Shown: positions 13,558 to 21,074 of the stretch, piece by piece | How the letters are laid out: each line of letters begins with the position of its first letter | How positions within the stretch are numbered: the first letter of the stretch is position 1 | DNA from: an uncultured Campylobacter sp. | GTDB lineage: Bacteria; Campylobacterota; Campylobacteria; Campylobacterales; Campylobacteraceae | DNA length: 26,902 nucleotides | Assembly (NCBI GenBank): GCA_937965895.1 | Contig: CALCKS010000144.1 | Coordinates: forward strand, 1-26,902 | Direction of reading: 5' to 3' | Position numbers and translations under genes: made by a program | Notes under the pieces: generated by a model | Told to the model about the DNA's origin: nothing | The model's input: only the letters and a program-made list of their open reading frames with translations | Database searches by the model: none

Positions 13558-14223
13558 CTATTTTAAGCTATTTAGATAGGCGATGAGCGCCACTATCTCG
13601 CGGATCTCTCCGCGCTCGAAGGCCTTTTTAACCTCTTCATCCTTCATCTCTTCAACTATAGCGGCGGCTTCTTCTTTGGCGGCCGCTTGCGTTTCCTCGT
13701 AGGTGCCGAGTTTTGGCATGCCCTCTACGTCGTACGGTACGCCAAATACCTTTTTCGTCGTTACCGCTTCGCCGTATGCCGTCTCGATGTCGGCGTTATT
13801 GCTAAAGTGATGCTTATAAGCAGGCATTATAGAGCCCGGCACCACAGAGGTCGGCTCTTTCATGTGATTTTCGTGCCAGTCGGTAGTGCGGTAGTTGCCC
13901 ACGCGCCAAAGGTCGGGGCCGGTTCTCTTTGATCCCCAAAGATGCGGACGGTCAAACGCATACTCGCCGCTAAGCGAATACATGCCGTATCTATCGGTCT
14001 CGGCCTTAAAAGGGCGAATTTGCTGCGTATGGCAGGCGTTACAGCTATCTTTCATATATACGTGTTTGCCCGCAAGTTGTAAAACCGTCGGCGGCTTGGT
14101 TCCCTCTAGCGGCCTAGCTCTGTTGGCAAAATCAGGCAAGATCTCGATCACGCCCGCATAGGCGATAAATATAAAAACCATAACCGCGAAAAAGAAGGGA
14201 TTTTTTTCTAACCAACTAAACAT
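13558..14223 (-). CDS. ccoO: Cytochrome c oxidase cbb3-type, subunit II (monoheme CcoO)
   Basis: A 221-residue monoheme cytochrome c with an N-terminal anchor (MFSWLEKNPFFFAVMVFIFI). The heme site is CNACH at about 61-65, followed by TQQIRPFKAETDRYG, the classic CcoO signature, and later the SYRTTDWHENHMKEP-type region and MPAYKHHF. I chose ATG 14223 over TTG 14229 because AAGGAGG lies 6 bases before it. The gene then overlaps ccoN by 8 bases. Full length and intact. Confidence 0.96.
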   Translation of the reverse strand: MFSWLEKNPFFFAVMVFIFIAYAGVIEILPDFANRARPLEGTKPPTVLQLAGKHVYMKDSCNACHTQQIRPFKAETDRYGMYSLSGEYAFDRPHLWGSKRTGPDLWRVGNYRTTDWHENHMKEPTSVVPGSIMPAYKHHFSNNADIETAYGEAVTTKKVFGVPYDVEGMPKLGTYEETQAAAKEEAAAIVEEMKDEEVKKAFERGEIREIVALIAYLNSLK

Positions 14224-15697
14224 TAGCAACCTCCTTTACGCCCGCAGGACTCGCGCTTAGCGGCTCTTTTTCGAGCGATTTGGCGCCAAAACTCTTGTAG
14301 ATATTATAAACAAAGATAAAAAATCCAAGCAGATATAGCAGTCCGCCCACGGCTCTGATCCAGTAGTACGGCACGATATTTATCACCGTATCGATAAACG
14401 AGTAGGCTAAATTTCCGTATTCGTCGGTCGCGCGCCACATCATACCCTGAGTGATGCCCGCGATCCACATCGATGAAAAATAAAGCACGATACCGATAGT
14501 CTGTATCCAAAACTGAGTTTCCATCAAGGATTTCGAGTAAATTTCGCGTTTAAATACGCGAGGCGTCATGTGATAAAGCGCCGCCATCGTCATAAATCCG
14601 ACCCAACCTAGCGTACCGTCGTGCACGTGCCCCGGCACCCAGTCGGTAAAGTGCGCGAGGGCGTTTACGGACTTGATCGCTAAAATCGGCCCCTCAAGAG
14701 TCGAAAACATATAAAACGTCGAGCCCAAAATCATAAATTTGATAAGAGGATTTTCTCTAAGCTGCTGCCACTCGCCGCGCATCGTTAGAAGCATATTTAT
14801 GGCTGAACCCCAAGACGGAAGTATCAAAACCACCGAAAACACAGAACCCATCGTCTGCATCCAGTCAGGCACCGCAGAGTAGATCAGATGGTGTCCGCCC
14901 GCCCAAAGGTAAAGGAACATCAGGCTCCAAAACGAGAAAATCGAGAGCTTGTAAGAAAATATCGGCTGACCGCTCTCTTTAGGGAGGAAGTAGTAAATTT
15001 GAGCGATTATCGGCACGGTAAACACGAACGCCACGGCGTTATGCCCGTACCACCACTGCACTAGCGCGTCGTTGGCTCCGGCGTACATCGAGACCGAGTG
15101 CCACCAGTTGCCGTAGCCAGAAACTAGCTTGGTCGGTACGGCCATGTTGTTAAACAAATAAAGCATCGCGATACCTAAAAACGTCGCGATAAAATACCAA
15201 ACCGAGATATAAAGCGTTCTCTCGCGGCGGATACCGATAAGACCAAATATACTAACGCCCCAAAGCACCCAAAGCACGACCACGCCGATATCTAGCGGCC
15301 ACTCTAGCTCGGCGTACTCTTTTGACGTGCTAACGCCGGCAAGTAGGCTAAATACGCCGCCTGCCATAACCAGCATATATATCCAAAAGTGCAGCTTGCC
15401 CACCGTCATCAAAAACGGCGACTCGCTCATCGAGACCTTCAAAACCCTTTGTCCGATGTAGTACCACGTCGCAAATACGCCAGAGAGCATAAATCCGAAT
15501 ATCACGCCCGCCGCGTGTAGCGGTCTTAGGCGGCTAAAGGTGCCGTATTCGCCCGCGAGATAGTTTAAGTCCGGATATGCCATCTGAAACGCTATGAAAA
15601 CGCCGACGCTCATACCGACTATCCCAAACAGTATCGTCGCGAACATAAAATACTTGGCGACCGTGTAGTCGTAGCTTAGCGCCCTGTCTAGTCGCAT
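14216..15697 (-). CDS. ccoN: Cytochrome c oxidase cbb3-type, catalytic subunit I (CcoN)
   Basis: A 493-residue polytopic subunit of the high-affinity terminal oxidase, with 12 expected membrane helices. It reduces O2 to water at a heme b3-CuB centre and pumps protons. Visible signatures are RPLHAAGVIFGF (heme b ligand His), YGHNAVAFVFTVPIIAQIYYFLPK (CuB His region and the cbb3 cross-linked Tyr helix), GGHHLIYSAVPDWMQ (CuB His pair) and HFTDWVPGHVHDGTLGWVGF (heme ligands). The ATG is preceded by AAAGGAGGATATCG. It begins the ccoNOQP operon and lies 95 bases downstream of the response regulator gene. The cbb3 enzyme is the oxidase expected in microaerophilic Campylobacter. Confidence 0.97.
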   Translation of the reverse strand: MRLDRALSYDYTVAKYFMFATILFGIVGMSVGVFIAFQMAYPDLNYLAGEYGTFSRLRPLHAAGVIFGFMLSGVFATWYYIGQRVLKVSMSESPFLMTVGKLHFWIYMLVMAGGVFSLLAGVSTSKEYAELEWPLDIGVVVLWVLWGVSIFGLIGIRRERTLYISVWYFIATFLGIAMLYLFNNMAVPTKLVSGYGNWWHSVSMYAGANDALVQWWYGHNAVAFVFTVPIIAQIYYFLPKESGQPIFSYKLSIFSFWSLMFLYLWAGGHHLIYSAVPDWMQTMGSVFSVVLILPSWGSAINMLLTMRGEWQQLRENPLIKFMILGSTFYMFSTLEGPILAIKSVNALAHFTDWVPGHVHDGTLGWVGFMTMAALYHMTPRVFKREIYSKSLMETQFWIQTIGIVLYFSSMWIAGITQGMMWRATDEYGNLAYSFIDTVINIVPYYWIRAVGGLLYLLGFFIFVYNIYKSFGAKSLEKEPLSASPAGVKEVANV

Positions 15698-15721
15698 CGA
15701 TATCCTCCTTTGTTTATTTTG

Positions 15722-15747
15722 TTATTAGATTGTTATTTTATTAGATT
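15722..15747. promoter_or_regulatory. Direct repeats in the ccoN promoter region
   Basis: TTATTAGATT occurs twice, at 15722-15731 and 15738-15747, with a 16-base period, 25 to 50 bases upstream of the ccoN start. Tandem decamers with near-regular spacing resemble binding sites for dimeric response regulators, and an OmpR-type regulator is encoded immediately upstream. The function is inferred. Confidence 0.35.
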
Positions 15748-15792
15748 TTTAGTGTAAAATCGCTTAACCGACCTAAATTTACGTTTCAAATT

Positions 15793-16470
15793 TTACTTTT
15801 TTAGCTCGATTTTATAGCCAAGACCCGGCGAATTTTTGATGAGACCGGCGCCCACTTTATCGCGTATTCGTTTGATAAACGTCCTAACGGCCGGATCGTT
15901 TACCTTTTCGCCAAACCACACCACGTTTCTAATCTCCTCGGTTAAAACAAGCGTGCCGATACGTTTAACCAAAAGCGAGATAAAGGCTAGCTCTTTTTTG
16001 GTTAGCGCGATCTCGACGCCGTTTTTTACGAGTACTTTTTTGGTTTGATTAAACGAATATCCGCCCGAAATCTCGATGATATCGGCGCCTATGATTTTAG
16101 TTTTTACGATCTGCTCCAGCAGGGCGAAAAGCTCGTCCATGTCGATAGGCTTGATGACGTATTTATCGATACCTACGTCGATAGCTTTTAGTAGTTTTTC
16201 CTTTTCGCTATACGCGCTTAGGATCACCACGGGAGTGTTTTTTGAGAACTCTTTTATCTGCATTGACATCTCAAGCCCGTCCATGATAGGCATCATGATG
16301 TCGGCTATCACGATATCAGGGCTAAATTTTTTAAATTTCTTAAGCCCTTCGTCGCCGTTTGAGGCCAAGATGACCTTTTGAAATACGCCGCCAAAAACCT
16401 CTTGCATCGACTCCCTTATGCCATCCTCGTCCTCGACTAGCAGTAGCGTTAGCTCTTTAAATTTTTTCAT
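15793..16470 (-). CDS. OmpR/PhoB-type response regulator
   Basis: A 225-residue regulator. The receiver domain (residues 1-120) has acidic EDED at 13-16, phosphoacceptor Asp57 in VIADIMMPIMDG, and the conserved Lys in VIKPIDM (about 107). The C-terminal winged-helix DNA-binding domain includes ALTKKELAFISLLVKRIG, VNDPAVRTFIKRIRDKVG and SPGLGYKIEL. Its start overlaps the kinase stop by 4 bases, so they form one two-component system. By position it corresponds to C. jejuni Cj1491c, which I recall as BumR of the butyrate-responsive BumSR system; that link is by synteny and not proven here. Its place directly upstream of ccoN makes the oxidase operon a natural candidate target. Confidence 0.9.
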   Translation of the reverse strand: MKKFKELTLLLVEDEDGIRESMQEVFGGVFQKVILASNGDEGLKKFKKFSPDIVIADIMMPIMDGLEMSMQIKEFSKNTPVVILSAYSEKEKLLKAIDVGIDKYVIKPIDMDELFALLEQIVKTKIIGADIIEISGGYSFNQTKKVLVKNGVEIALTKKELAFISLLVKRIGTLVLTEEIRNVVWFGEKVNDPAVRTFIKRIRDKVGAGLIKNSPGLGYKIELKK

Positions 16471-17684
16471 TTTTCATCCTTTAGCGGCAGCTTTATCTCA
16501 AATTCCGCTCCAAATTTTACGTTTTTAGCGCCGGCGCTTCCGCCGTGATTTTTGGCTATGCTTTTTAGCATATATAGACCGATGCCCGTACCTGCGCTCG
16601 GGTGTTTGGTGGTGAAATACGGCTCAAAAATCTTGTCCATTATCTCCTCTTTTATACCGCCGGCGTTATCCGTTACTCTTATGATAGCAAATTTATCCTT
16701 TGTTTCTAACGTTAGCGTTACTTTTTTATCGTCTTTTTTATTTGCCAGCGCATCTTTGGCGTTAGAAAGTAGGATAATCACGGCCTGGCAAAGCTGCGAC
16801 TCAAAGCCGTAAATTTGACCTTCGCTTTTTAGCTCCAATTTTACGTCTATGCCCTCTTTTTCGTAGGTTCCCTGTACCATCTTTAGCGCGTTTTCTACCG
16901 CAGCCGAAGGAAATAAAAGCTCCCTCTCGCGCTCGACGCTAAAAAAGTTTCTAAAATCCTCGATCGTCTGCGACATACCCTTTATCACGCGTTTTGCGTG
17001 CTCGTAGCCGGCTTCAAATTTCTCGGTTGCCTTCACGCTCTCTTTTAGTTTAAAAAGCGTAATGCTAAGCTCGTTTAGCGGCTGACGCCACTGGTGAGCG
17101 ATGTTTGCGATCATCTCGCCCATCGAGGCTAGACGCGACTGCAAAAAAAGCATTTTGGTTTTTTCCTCGTTTTTTTTGATTTCTGCCTTTACCAAATTTT
17201 CTAGATTTTGGTTTAAATTTACGAGCTTGGCCGTCTGCTCGGCGACCCTGTTTTCGAGATTTTCGTTTAAATTTAACAGCTCTTTTTTCGTCTTTTCAAG
17301 CTCGTTGTTTAAATTTATCACGTCCGTCACGTCGTACCTGATCGCAAGAAACTCCTCGATCTGCCCGCTTAAATCCAAAATCGGGATGATAGTCGTGTTT
17401 AGATAGACGTCGCGGCCGTCCTTGGTGCGATTTCTTATCGTGCCTTTGTGCACTTTTTTGGCTAAAATTGTATCCCAAAGCCGCGCAAAAACCTCCTTTG
17501 GCACCTCGGGATGGCGCACGATGTTGTGATTTGCGCCGATTAGCTCCTCGCGCGTAAAGCCAGACATCTTGCAAAACTCGTCGTTTACGAAGGTGATAGT
17601 GCCGTTCGTGTCGGTCTTTGAGACTATATTGCTGGTCTCGATAGCCTCTTGATACTGCCTAAATCTTGCTTTGATGTTATCCAT
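16467..17684 (-). CDS. Soluble PAS-domain sensor histidine kinase with Aer-like PAS
   Basis: About 405 residues, without a membrane segment, so probably cytoplasmic. I prefer ATG 17684 (MDNIKARF) to the TTG at 17696. The N-terminal PAS domain (about residues 15-120) contains NDEFCKMSGFTREELIG and HNIVRHPEVP, close to the FAD-binding signature of the aerotaxis sensor Aer. A coiled coil of leucine/asparagine heptads follows (about 125-185). The dimerisation/phosphoacceptor domain has MGEMIANIAHQWRQPLNEL with His at about 197. The ATPase domain shows LLSNAKDAL (N box), DNAGG (G1), PYFTTK and GTGIGLYMLKSIAKNHGG (G2). It overlaps the response regulator by 4 bases and the upstream SafE-like gene by 8. 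C. jejuni BumS (Cj1492c by recollection) is the positional counterpart and is reported to act mainly as a phosphatase. Confidence 0.88.
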   Translation of the reverse strand: MDNIKARFRQYQEAIETSNIVSKTDTNGTITFVNDEFCKMSGFTREELIGANHNIVRHPEVPKEVFARLWDTILAKKVHKGTIRNRTKDGRDVYLNTTIIPILDLSGQIEEFLAIRYDVTDVINLNNELEKTKKELLNLNENLENRVAEQTAKLVNLNQNLENLVKAEIKKNEEKTKMLFLQSRLASMGEMIANIAHQWRQPLNELSITLFKLKESVKATEKFEAGYEHAKRVIKGMSQTIEDFRNFFSVERERELLFPSAAVENALKMVQGTYEKEGIDVKLELKSEGQIYGFESQLCQAVIILLSNAKDALANKKDDKKVTLTLETKDKFAIIRVTDNAGGIKEEIMDKIFEPYFTTKHPSAGTGIGLYMLKSIAKNHGGSAGAKNVKFGAEFEIKLPLKDEK

Positions 17685-18348
17685 TGCTCGCCGCAAATCC
17701 TGTATAAGATAGATAAATTCCGTAAATTATTATCGCCGCGCCACTTAAATTTAGCGCCTGCTTTTTAAATTTTTCGCTCACTGCCTTTAAAACCAGCGCG
17801 TAAAAACTCATCGCAAAAAAGCTAACCGCACCAAACGTAGCCGCGATCGCCGCGCCCTTTGCCCCGCTGCCGCTAGCTACGGCTAAAGCTAAAAAATAAT
17901 AAACCACCCCGCACGGCAGCAGTCCGTTTAAAAACCCGAGCGCTAAAAACCCCGGCACGCTATTTTTAGCGATCGCAGCTTTCATTTTTTCGTTTAAAAT
18001 TTTGGATAAAAATGCGTTTTTCTCGATAAAATTTAACAGTGTCCCGCGTCTAACGAGCGCCACGCCCAAAACCGCCATAAAAACGCCGACGGCAAAAAAC
18101 AAGTAGCCTCGCGCCGCAAGAGATAGCGTAAATACGCCGCCAAACGACCCGAAAATAAAGCCAAGTAGCATATAAGCGCAAATTCTAGCTAGGTTATATC
18201 CCACTATCATCGCCGCGCTAAAAATTTTACCTTTGCCGCTCAAAAACCGCGCGAGCAAGATAGCAAAACCGCCGCACATGCCTACGCAGTGGCCAACCGA
18301 GCTAAGCGCCGCGACGCTCAAAATCGAAACAAACTCCGCGCCACTCAT
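17677..18348 (-). CDS. SafE/UreH-like (TauE-type) integral membrane protein with CxxxC motif
   Basis: About 223 residues and six predicted membrane segments. I use ATG 18348; a TTG at 18351 precedes it. The opening ALSSVGHCVGMCGGF places His20, Cys21 and Cys25 in the first helix, and a second conserved GLLPCGVVYYFLALA lies near residue 140. These belong to the UreH-like/SafE transporter family often found beside cytochrome oxidase or heavy-metal genes, where the Cys/His motif is thought to handle a metal or a thiol. In C. jejuni the corresponding gene (Cj1493c) is also upstream of the two-component pair. A role in copper supply or cytochrome maturation for cbb3 oxidase is inference; no transport substrate can be read from the sequence. 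Confidence 0.75.
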   Translation of the reverse strand: MSGAEFVSILSVAALSSVGHCVGMCGGFAILLARFLSGKGKIFSAAMIVGYNLARICAYMLLGFIFGSFGGVFTLSLAARGYLFFAVGVFMAVLGVALVRRGTLLNFIEKNAFLSKILNEKMKAAIAKNSVPGFLALGFLNGLLPCGVVYYFLALAVASGSGAKGAAIAATFGAVSFFAMSFYALVLKAVSEKFKKQALNLSGAAIIIYGIYLSYTGFAASNG

Positions 18349-18454
18349 CAAATTTGACCGATAAATTTCATTTGCGAATTTTAGCCGCGCCGGGGTTAAA
18401 TTCGGCCCGCAAATTTAACCCTAAATTTAACTCAAATTTGACCGCGACTAGCAA

Positions 18455-19573
18455 CTATAAAATTTCTAAAAATTGTTTAAAGATATATTTGCTCTCGCTC
18501 GGCCCGCCGCTAGCCTCGGGGTGATGCTGCACCGAAAATATAGGATAATCCTTGTATTTCACGCCCTCGATCGTGCCGTCGAAAAGATTTCTATGCGTGA
18601 TCTCGGCGACCTGCGCAATCTCCTCTGGAACATTGTAGTTGTGATTTTGCGCCGTTATCTCGACCGCCTTAGTTTGCAAATTTAAAACCGGGTGATTTGC
18701 GCCGTGCTGACCGAATTTTAGCTTGTATGTCTCAAAGCCAAACGCGTTGCTAAGCAGCTGATGGCCGAGGCAAATACCGAAAATCGGCACTCGCGCCTCG
18801 ATCAGCTTTTTTATCTGCGCGATCTCGTTTTTTAGGGCCTTTGGCTCGCCTGGACCGTTTGAGAGAAACACACCGTTTATCTCGCCTTTGTTAAATTTAG
18901 CGATGAGCTCGTCTGCTTGCACGTCGTGCGGGTAAATTTGAGTCTCAAGGCCCATTTCGCAAAGCTCGTTTAGGATATTTCGCTTTACGCCGTAGTCGAT
19001 GACGGCGATCTTTTTGCCGTTTGATTTTAGCGCAGAGTAGGCTTTGCTCGCATGATCCCAAGCGCCCTTTTCGTGAGCGTAAATTTGCTCGGTGCTTACC
19101 TTTGCGACGTAGTTTATCTCTGAGATTCTAGGAGAGTTTTCAAGCAGCTTTTTTAGCTCTTTTTCGTCTGAAATTTCAGTCGATATCACTGCGTGTAGCG
19201 CACCGTTATCGCGCAACATCTTGGTTAAAAATCTCGTGTCGATATCGTAAACGCCAAATTTGCCTTGCTCTTTGAAAAATTCTTCCAAGCTTTTTTGCGA
19301 GCGGAAATTTGATGTAGTAGCGTTAAAATCTCTCATCAAAACGCCGCTAGCGTGAATTTTCGCGCTCTCCATATCGTCCTCGTTTACGCCCACTATGCCG
19401 ATCTCGGGCATAGTAAAAACAATAAACTGCCCGGCATAGCTAGGATCGCTCATGATCTCCTGATAGCCAGTTAGGCTCGTGTTAAAGACCATTTCGCCGC
19501 TAGCCGTGCCGCTCGCGCCAAAGGCCTTCGCCTGCAAAAAAACGCCGTTTTCAAGGTAGATATAAGCTCTCAC
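18455..19573 (-). CDS. carA: Carbamoyl-phosphate synthase small (glutaminase) subunit
   Basis: A 372-residue subunit that releases ammonia from glutamine for carbamoyl phosphate synthesis (arginine and pyrimidine pathways). The N-terminal CarA-specific domain has FNTSLTGYQEIMSDPSYAGQ and RDNGALHAVIS. The class I glutamine amidotransferase domain has VIDYGVKRNIL, FLSNGPGEP, FGICLGHQLL with the nucleophile Cys268, and QHHPEASGGPSES with His351 and Glu353. It is complete. carB is not in this window, as is common in Campylobacter. Its start overlaps the stop of the DUF507 gene by 4 bases. Confidence 0.97.
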   Translation of the reverse strand: MRAYIYLENGVFLQAKAFGASGTASGEMVFNTSLTGYQEIMSDPSYAGQFIVFTMPEIGIVGVNEDDMESAKIHASGVLMRDFNATTSNFRSQKSLEEFFKEQGKFGVYDIDTRFLTKMLRDNGALHAVISTEISDEKELKKLLENSPRISEINYVAKVSTEQIYAHEKGAWDHASKAYSALKSNGKKIAVIDYGVKRNILNELCEMGLETQIYPHDVQADELIAKFNKGEINGVFLSNGPGEPKALKNEIAQIKKLIEARVPIFGICLGHQLLSNAFGFETYKLKFGQHGANHPVLNLQTKAVEITAQNHNYNVPEEIAQVAEITHRNLFDGTIEGVKYKDYPIFSVQHHPEASGGPSESKYIFKQFLEIL

Positions 19574-20121
19574 AGCATGCCTCGTTTTCTTAGTTCGTCC
19601 TCGTACAGCCGCTCAAATACGATGTCGTACTCCTCGGTGCCCGGGATCAGCTTGCGCTTGTAGCCGTCGATCTTGTCGATGACCACGTCTTGTAAAATTT
19701 CATACGTTTTTATATACTCTTCGATCGAGCCATAGATGATGTTTTTGATACGATTTTCGGAAACCGTGTAGTCGATGAGCCCCTTTTTCCAAGCGCCCTC
19801 AAGCACTAGGTGGGCGACGTTGCTAAAGCGGTCTTCGTACGTAAGTATTACGCCGTACTCTTTAGCTAGCTTCTTTTTTACGAGCCAAAACATATTTTTT
19901 CTATCAACTTGCATGCTCTCCATATCGTCTTCGTTCTCGGCGAGCACCTCGTTTACGCGCTCTTCAAGAGCCTTTTCTTTTTGCAAATCGTTATCTAAAA
20001 TTTCTTTCGCGCATGCCGCTACGGGCTCTACTCCGCGCGTTAAATTTACGAATCCGGACTTTAATAAATCAATAGCGATTTTGTGCGCGATGTAGGGTGT
20101 GTGTGGGAGTTTTATACGCAT
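19570..20121 (-). CDS. DUF507-family protein of unknown function
   Basis: A 183-residue soluble, charged protein starting MRIKLPHTPYIAHKIAIDLL, rich in acidic and basic helices (KEILDNDLQKEKALEERVNEVLAENEDDMESMQ). I recognise it as the DUF507 type that accompanies carA in epsilonproteobacteria (C. jejuni Cj1495c position). No catalytic motif is visible. The 4-base overlap with carA indicates coupled translation. The gene is preceded by a 323-base AT-rich gap, so it probably heads the DUF507-carA operon. An AGAGAGGTAAAA leader contains a usable ribosome-binding site. Confidence 0.75.
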   Translation of the reverse strand: MRIKLPHTPYIAHKIAIDLLKSGFVNLTRGVEPVAACAKEILDNDLQKEKALEERVNEVLAENEDDMESMQVDRKNMFWLVKKKLAKEYGVILTYEDRFSNVAHLVLEGAWKKGLIDYTVSENRIKNIIYGSIEEYIKTYEILQDVVIDKIDGYKRKLIPGTEEYDIVFERLYEDELRKRGML

Positions 20122-20444
20122 TTTTACCTCTCTTTTTGGGCTTGATTTTAACCAAAATTTGGTAAGAAATACCTAAAATCTCACGGAGTTTTTGTTTTGG
20201 CAAGCGTTTGTTTTTGGTAAAATTTGAAGCAAAATTTGACGCTCGGATTAAAGTATTTTTGGCTTTTTTAAGACTGGGTGTTAGTTAAATTTAGGTTTTA
20301 GCGTTAAATTTGACGGCAATAAAATTTAGCCTTTGGAGTCAAATTTGACCGCCAAAGGTAAATTTGGCTTTCGCATTACCCGCGCAAATTTGAGCTCAAA
20401 TTTAGACGCGAGCCAAGCTAAATTTAGAGCGCTATAGCCCAAAT
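20122..20444. other. 323-base gap filled with AAATTT-cored palindromic words
   Basis: There is no plausible gene. The stretch is dominated by words such as AAATTTGAC, TAAATTTAG and CAAATTTGAG, repeated about a dozen times on both strands, plus palindromes such as ACCAAAATTTGGT (around 20152-20164). It should hold the end of the motE-like transcript and the promoter of the DUF507-carA operon. Confidence 0.6.
20330..20358 (-). terminator. Nested hairpin downstream of the motE-like gene, possible terminator
   Basis: CCTTTGG (20330-20336) pairs with CCAAAGG (20352-20358), and inside it GTCAAATTTGAC (20338-20349) is itself a perfect palindrome. This gives up to 13 base pairs with small internal bulges. 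On the minus strand it lies 87 bases after the motE-like stop and is followed by a T-containing AT stretch (CTAAATTTTATTG). There is no clean poly-U, so the role is tentative. Confidence 0.4.
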
Positions 20445-21074
20445 TTACAAATTTAGCAGATTTCCCGCCGGGCCGTCGGGCGAAGTCGGTGAGACTTCCT
20501 GCGTTACGTTTTTTTCGGCTTTTATAAATGGCGGGCCTTGCTTGATTAAAAGCGTGATTTCAGACGCTGCGGTAGGCTCCATTTTTGCCATTATCGCGGA
20601 GATTTTTTTAGGGCTTAACGAGTACATAATGCTAGCCGCGTCCGTCCTATCCATCGCGCTTAGCACGTCGGCGGCAGCTTGGTCTTTCATCTTGCCGTAG
20701 GTCTCGCCGACCTTGTCGCTAGTCATCGTTCTTAGCTCTTTTACGATTTCCTCGTTTTTCTTTATCAGCTGCTCGGTCTGCTTTTTTTCCTCTTGCGCGC
20801 GAGCTAGAGTTGCGTTTATCTCGGCCTCTTTGACGGCTAGCTTGGCGTTTCGCTCCTCAAAAAGCGCCGCCGAACTCGCCCGAAAAGCCTCCAAACTCTG
20901 CCTTGCTTCGTCTATTTTGGCAAGCTCTCTTTTTAGCTCGTCTTTTCTAGTTTCAAATATCGAAACGCAGTCCACTGGGATCTTAAAGCCGCTTTGGCTC
21001 GCGCTTTGAGCGTTTACGTCGTTTGCACCCCAAACGCATAAATTTAAAGTTAGTAAAATCAAAATTTTTTTCAA
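20445..21074 (-). CDS. MotE-like periplasmic coiled-coil protein (Cj1496c-type)
   Basis: A 209-residue secreted protein. The signal peptide is MKKILILLTLNLCVWGANDV. A long coiled coil spans about residues 40-118 (EELK/EAR/EEKKQTEQ repeats). A helical domain like the MgtE N-terminal/MotE fold spans about 120-180 (TYGKMKDQAAADVLSAMD, ASIMYSLSPKKISAIMAKM). The matching C. jejuni protein Cj1496c is, as I recall, an N-linked glycoprotein needed for invasion and chick colonisation. Two PglB-type sequons are present here, E85-I-N87-A-T89 and E187-K-N189-V-T191. It overlaps the fliJ-like gene by 4 bases, which suggests a flagellar or motility-related role. Confidence 0.75.
   Translation of the reverse strand: MKKILILLTLNLCVWGANDVNAQSASQSGFKIPVDCVSIFETRKDELKRELAKIDEARQSLEAFRASSAALFEERNAKLAVKEAEINATLARAQEEKKQTEQLIKKNEEIVKELRTMTSDKVGETYGKMKDQAAADVLSAMDRTDAASIMYSLSPKKISAIMAKMEPTAASEITLLIKQGPPFIKAEKNVTQEVSPTSPDGPAGNLLNL

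Noticed and set aside
16467..16470. Possible frameshift between kinase and regulator
   Set aside because: The 4-base ATGA overlap is ordinary translational coupling, and both proteins are complete.
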